Shown here: positions 4,828-5,096 of the stretch, in pieces
Layout: each line of letters opens with the position of its first letter
Numbering within the stretch: position 1 is the stretch's first letter
Source: Gammaproteobacteria bacterium
GTDB lineage: Bacteria > Pseudomonadota > Gammaproteobacteria > Steroidobacterales > Rariloculaceae
Length of the DNA stretch: 5,096 nt
Reading direction: 5' to 3'
Assembly: GCA_004357505.1 (NCBI GenBank)
Contig: SMWC01000150.1
Span: 1-5,096 of the forward strand
Notes under the pieces: generated by a model
Database searches by the model: none
The model's input: only the letters and a program-made list of their open reading frames with translations
What the model was told of the DNA's origin: nothing
Program-made: the position numbers and the translations under genes

Positions 4828-5096
4828 ATGAAAATCAGACCGATGTTCACCGCTTGCGTAATTTCTCTTATCGTCGCAGCGTGTAGCTCATTTCAGGCGT
4901 ATGACGGCCCGCCGCGGCTAGATAGTGAGACAGCCCTGATCCAAACGACGAGTGTGGCAGTGGACTCACAGGTTAGCGCGTCCAATGTTTCTCCGGCGCG
5001 ATCTTTTTTTACCTCTGTTGATGATACGAATTTACCGGATCTAGGCCGGGTTCGAGTTCTACCTGGTAGGAGATGCATCACGCTACGGCTTGTGTA
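4828..5096 (+). CDS. Small lipoprotein with PEGA-like region, 3' end outside the window
   Basis: The open frame runs off the right edge; 89 codons are visible. The product starts MKIRPMFTAC and has a lipoprotein signal with lipobox VAAC, Cys19 being the lipidated residue, followed by SS, residues that favour outer-membrane sorting under the E. coli +2 rule. The mature part has YDGPPRL (25-31), a Ser/Thr/Val-rich stretch, VDD (64-66), and RVRVLPGRRCITLRLV (74-89). The order 'Y-x-GP ... VD ... V-x-x-LPG-x-x-x-x-x-V' is that of small lipoproteins with a PEGA-like beta unit whose 'PG' turn is usually followed by His; here it is PGRR. This assignment is from pattern memory and rests on an incomplete protein. 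The start is supported by the G-rich ribosome site and the intact signal peptide. The function is unknown. Confidence 0.75.
   Translation, partial: MKIRPMFTACVISLIVAACSSFQAYDGPPRLDSETALIQTTSVAVDSQVSASNVSPARSFFTSVDDTNLPDLGRVRVLPGRRCITLRLV

Noticed and set aside
4893..5081. Minus-strand open frame at the right end
   Set aside because: It lies opposite a plus-strand frame with a good ribosome site and a lipoprotein signal, and has no features of its own.

Overview
This 5.1 kb window is an ordinary-looking stretch of a proteobacterial, most likely gammaproteobacterial, chromosome. It carries five protein genes, two of them cut by the window edges. The assignment rests on a close resemblance of the first gene to Escherichia coli YbdG, on three N-terminal lipoprotein signals with classical lipoboxes, and on a periplasmic diheme cytochrome c. 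This is inference from protein character, not a database result. The left part (mechanosensitive channel and cytochrome) looks GC-richer at third codon positions than the right part (surface lipoprotein and membrane protein), which uses many A/T-ending codons.

Layout. Positions 1-1173 (+) hold a YbdG-type MscS-family channel missing its first residues. It converges with a diheme cytochrome c lipoprotein on the minus strand (1223-2266, GTG start) across a 49 bp gap with no clear terminator. Then comes a 284 bp divergent spacer (2267-2550) packed with inverted repeats, including an 18 bp near-perfect hairpin at 2435-2474. Next is a lipoprotein of the choice-of-anchor B / LVIVD-repeat family (2551-3771, +). 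A 221 bp spacer follows with a second copy of an 11-mer found beside the first hairpin. A seven-helix membrane protein of unknown function lies at 3993-4721 (+), and its 3' end sits inside another inverted repeat. The last gene (4828 to the right edge, +) is the front of a small lipoprotein whose last visible residues resemble a PEGA-like 'PG-x-H' strand.

Functionally the genes share a theme of the cell envelope: osmotic protection in the inner membrane, periplasmic electron transfer, a surface-anchored beta-repeat protein, a polytopic membrane protein with conserved-looking histidines, and a lipoprotein. The three rightward genes at the right have spacers of 106 to 221 bp, each with repeats or promoter-like sequence, so nothing ties them into one operon. 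I see no defence system, mobile element, CRISPR, tRNA or rRNA. The most interesting signal is the set of related imperfect palindromes in the spacers around the choice-of-anchor B gene.
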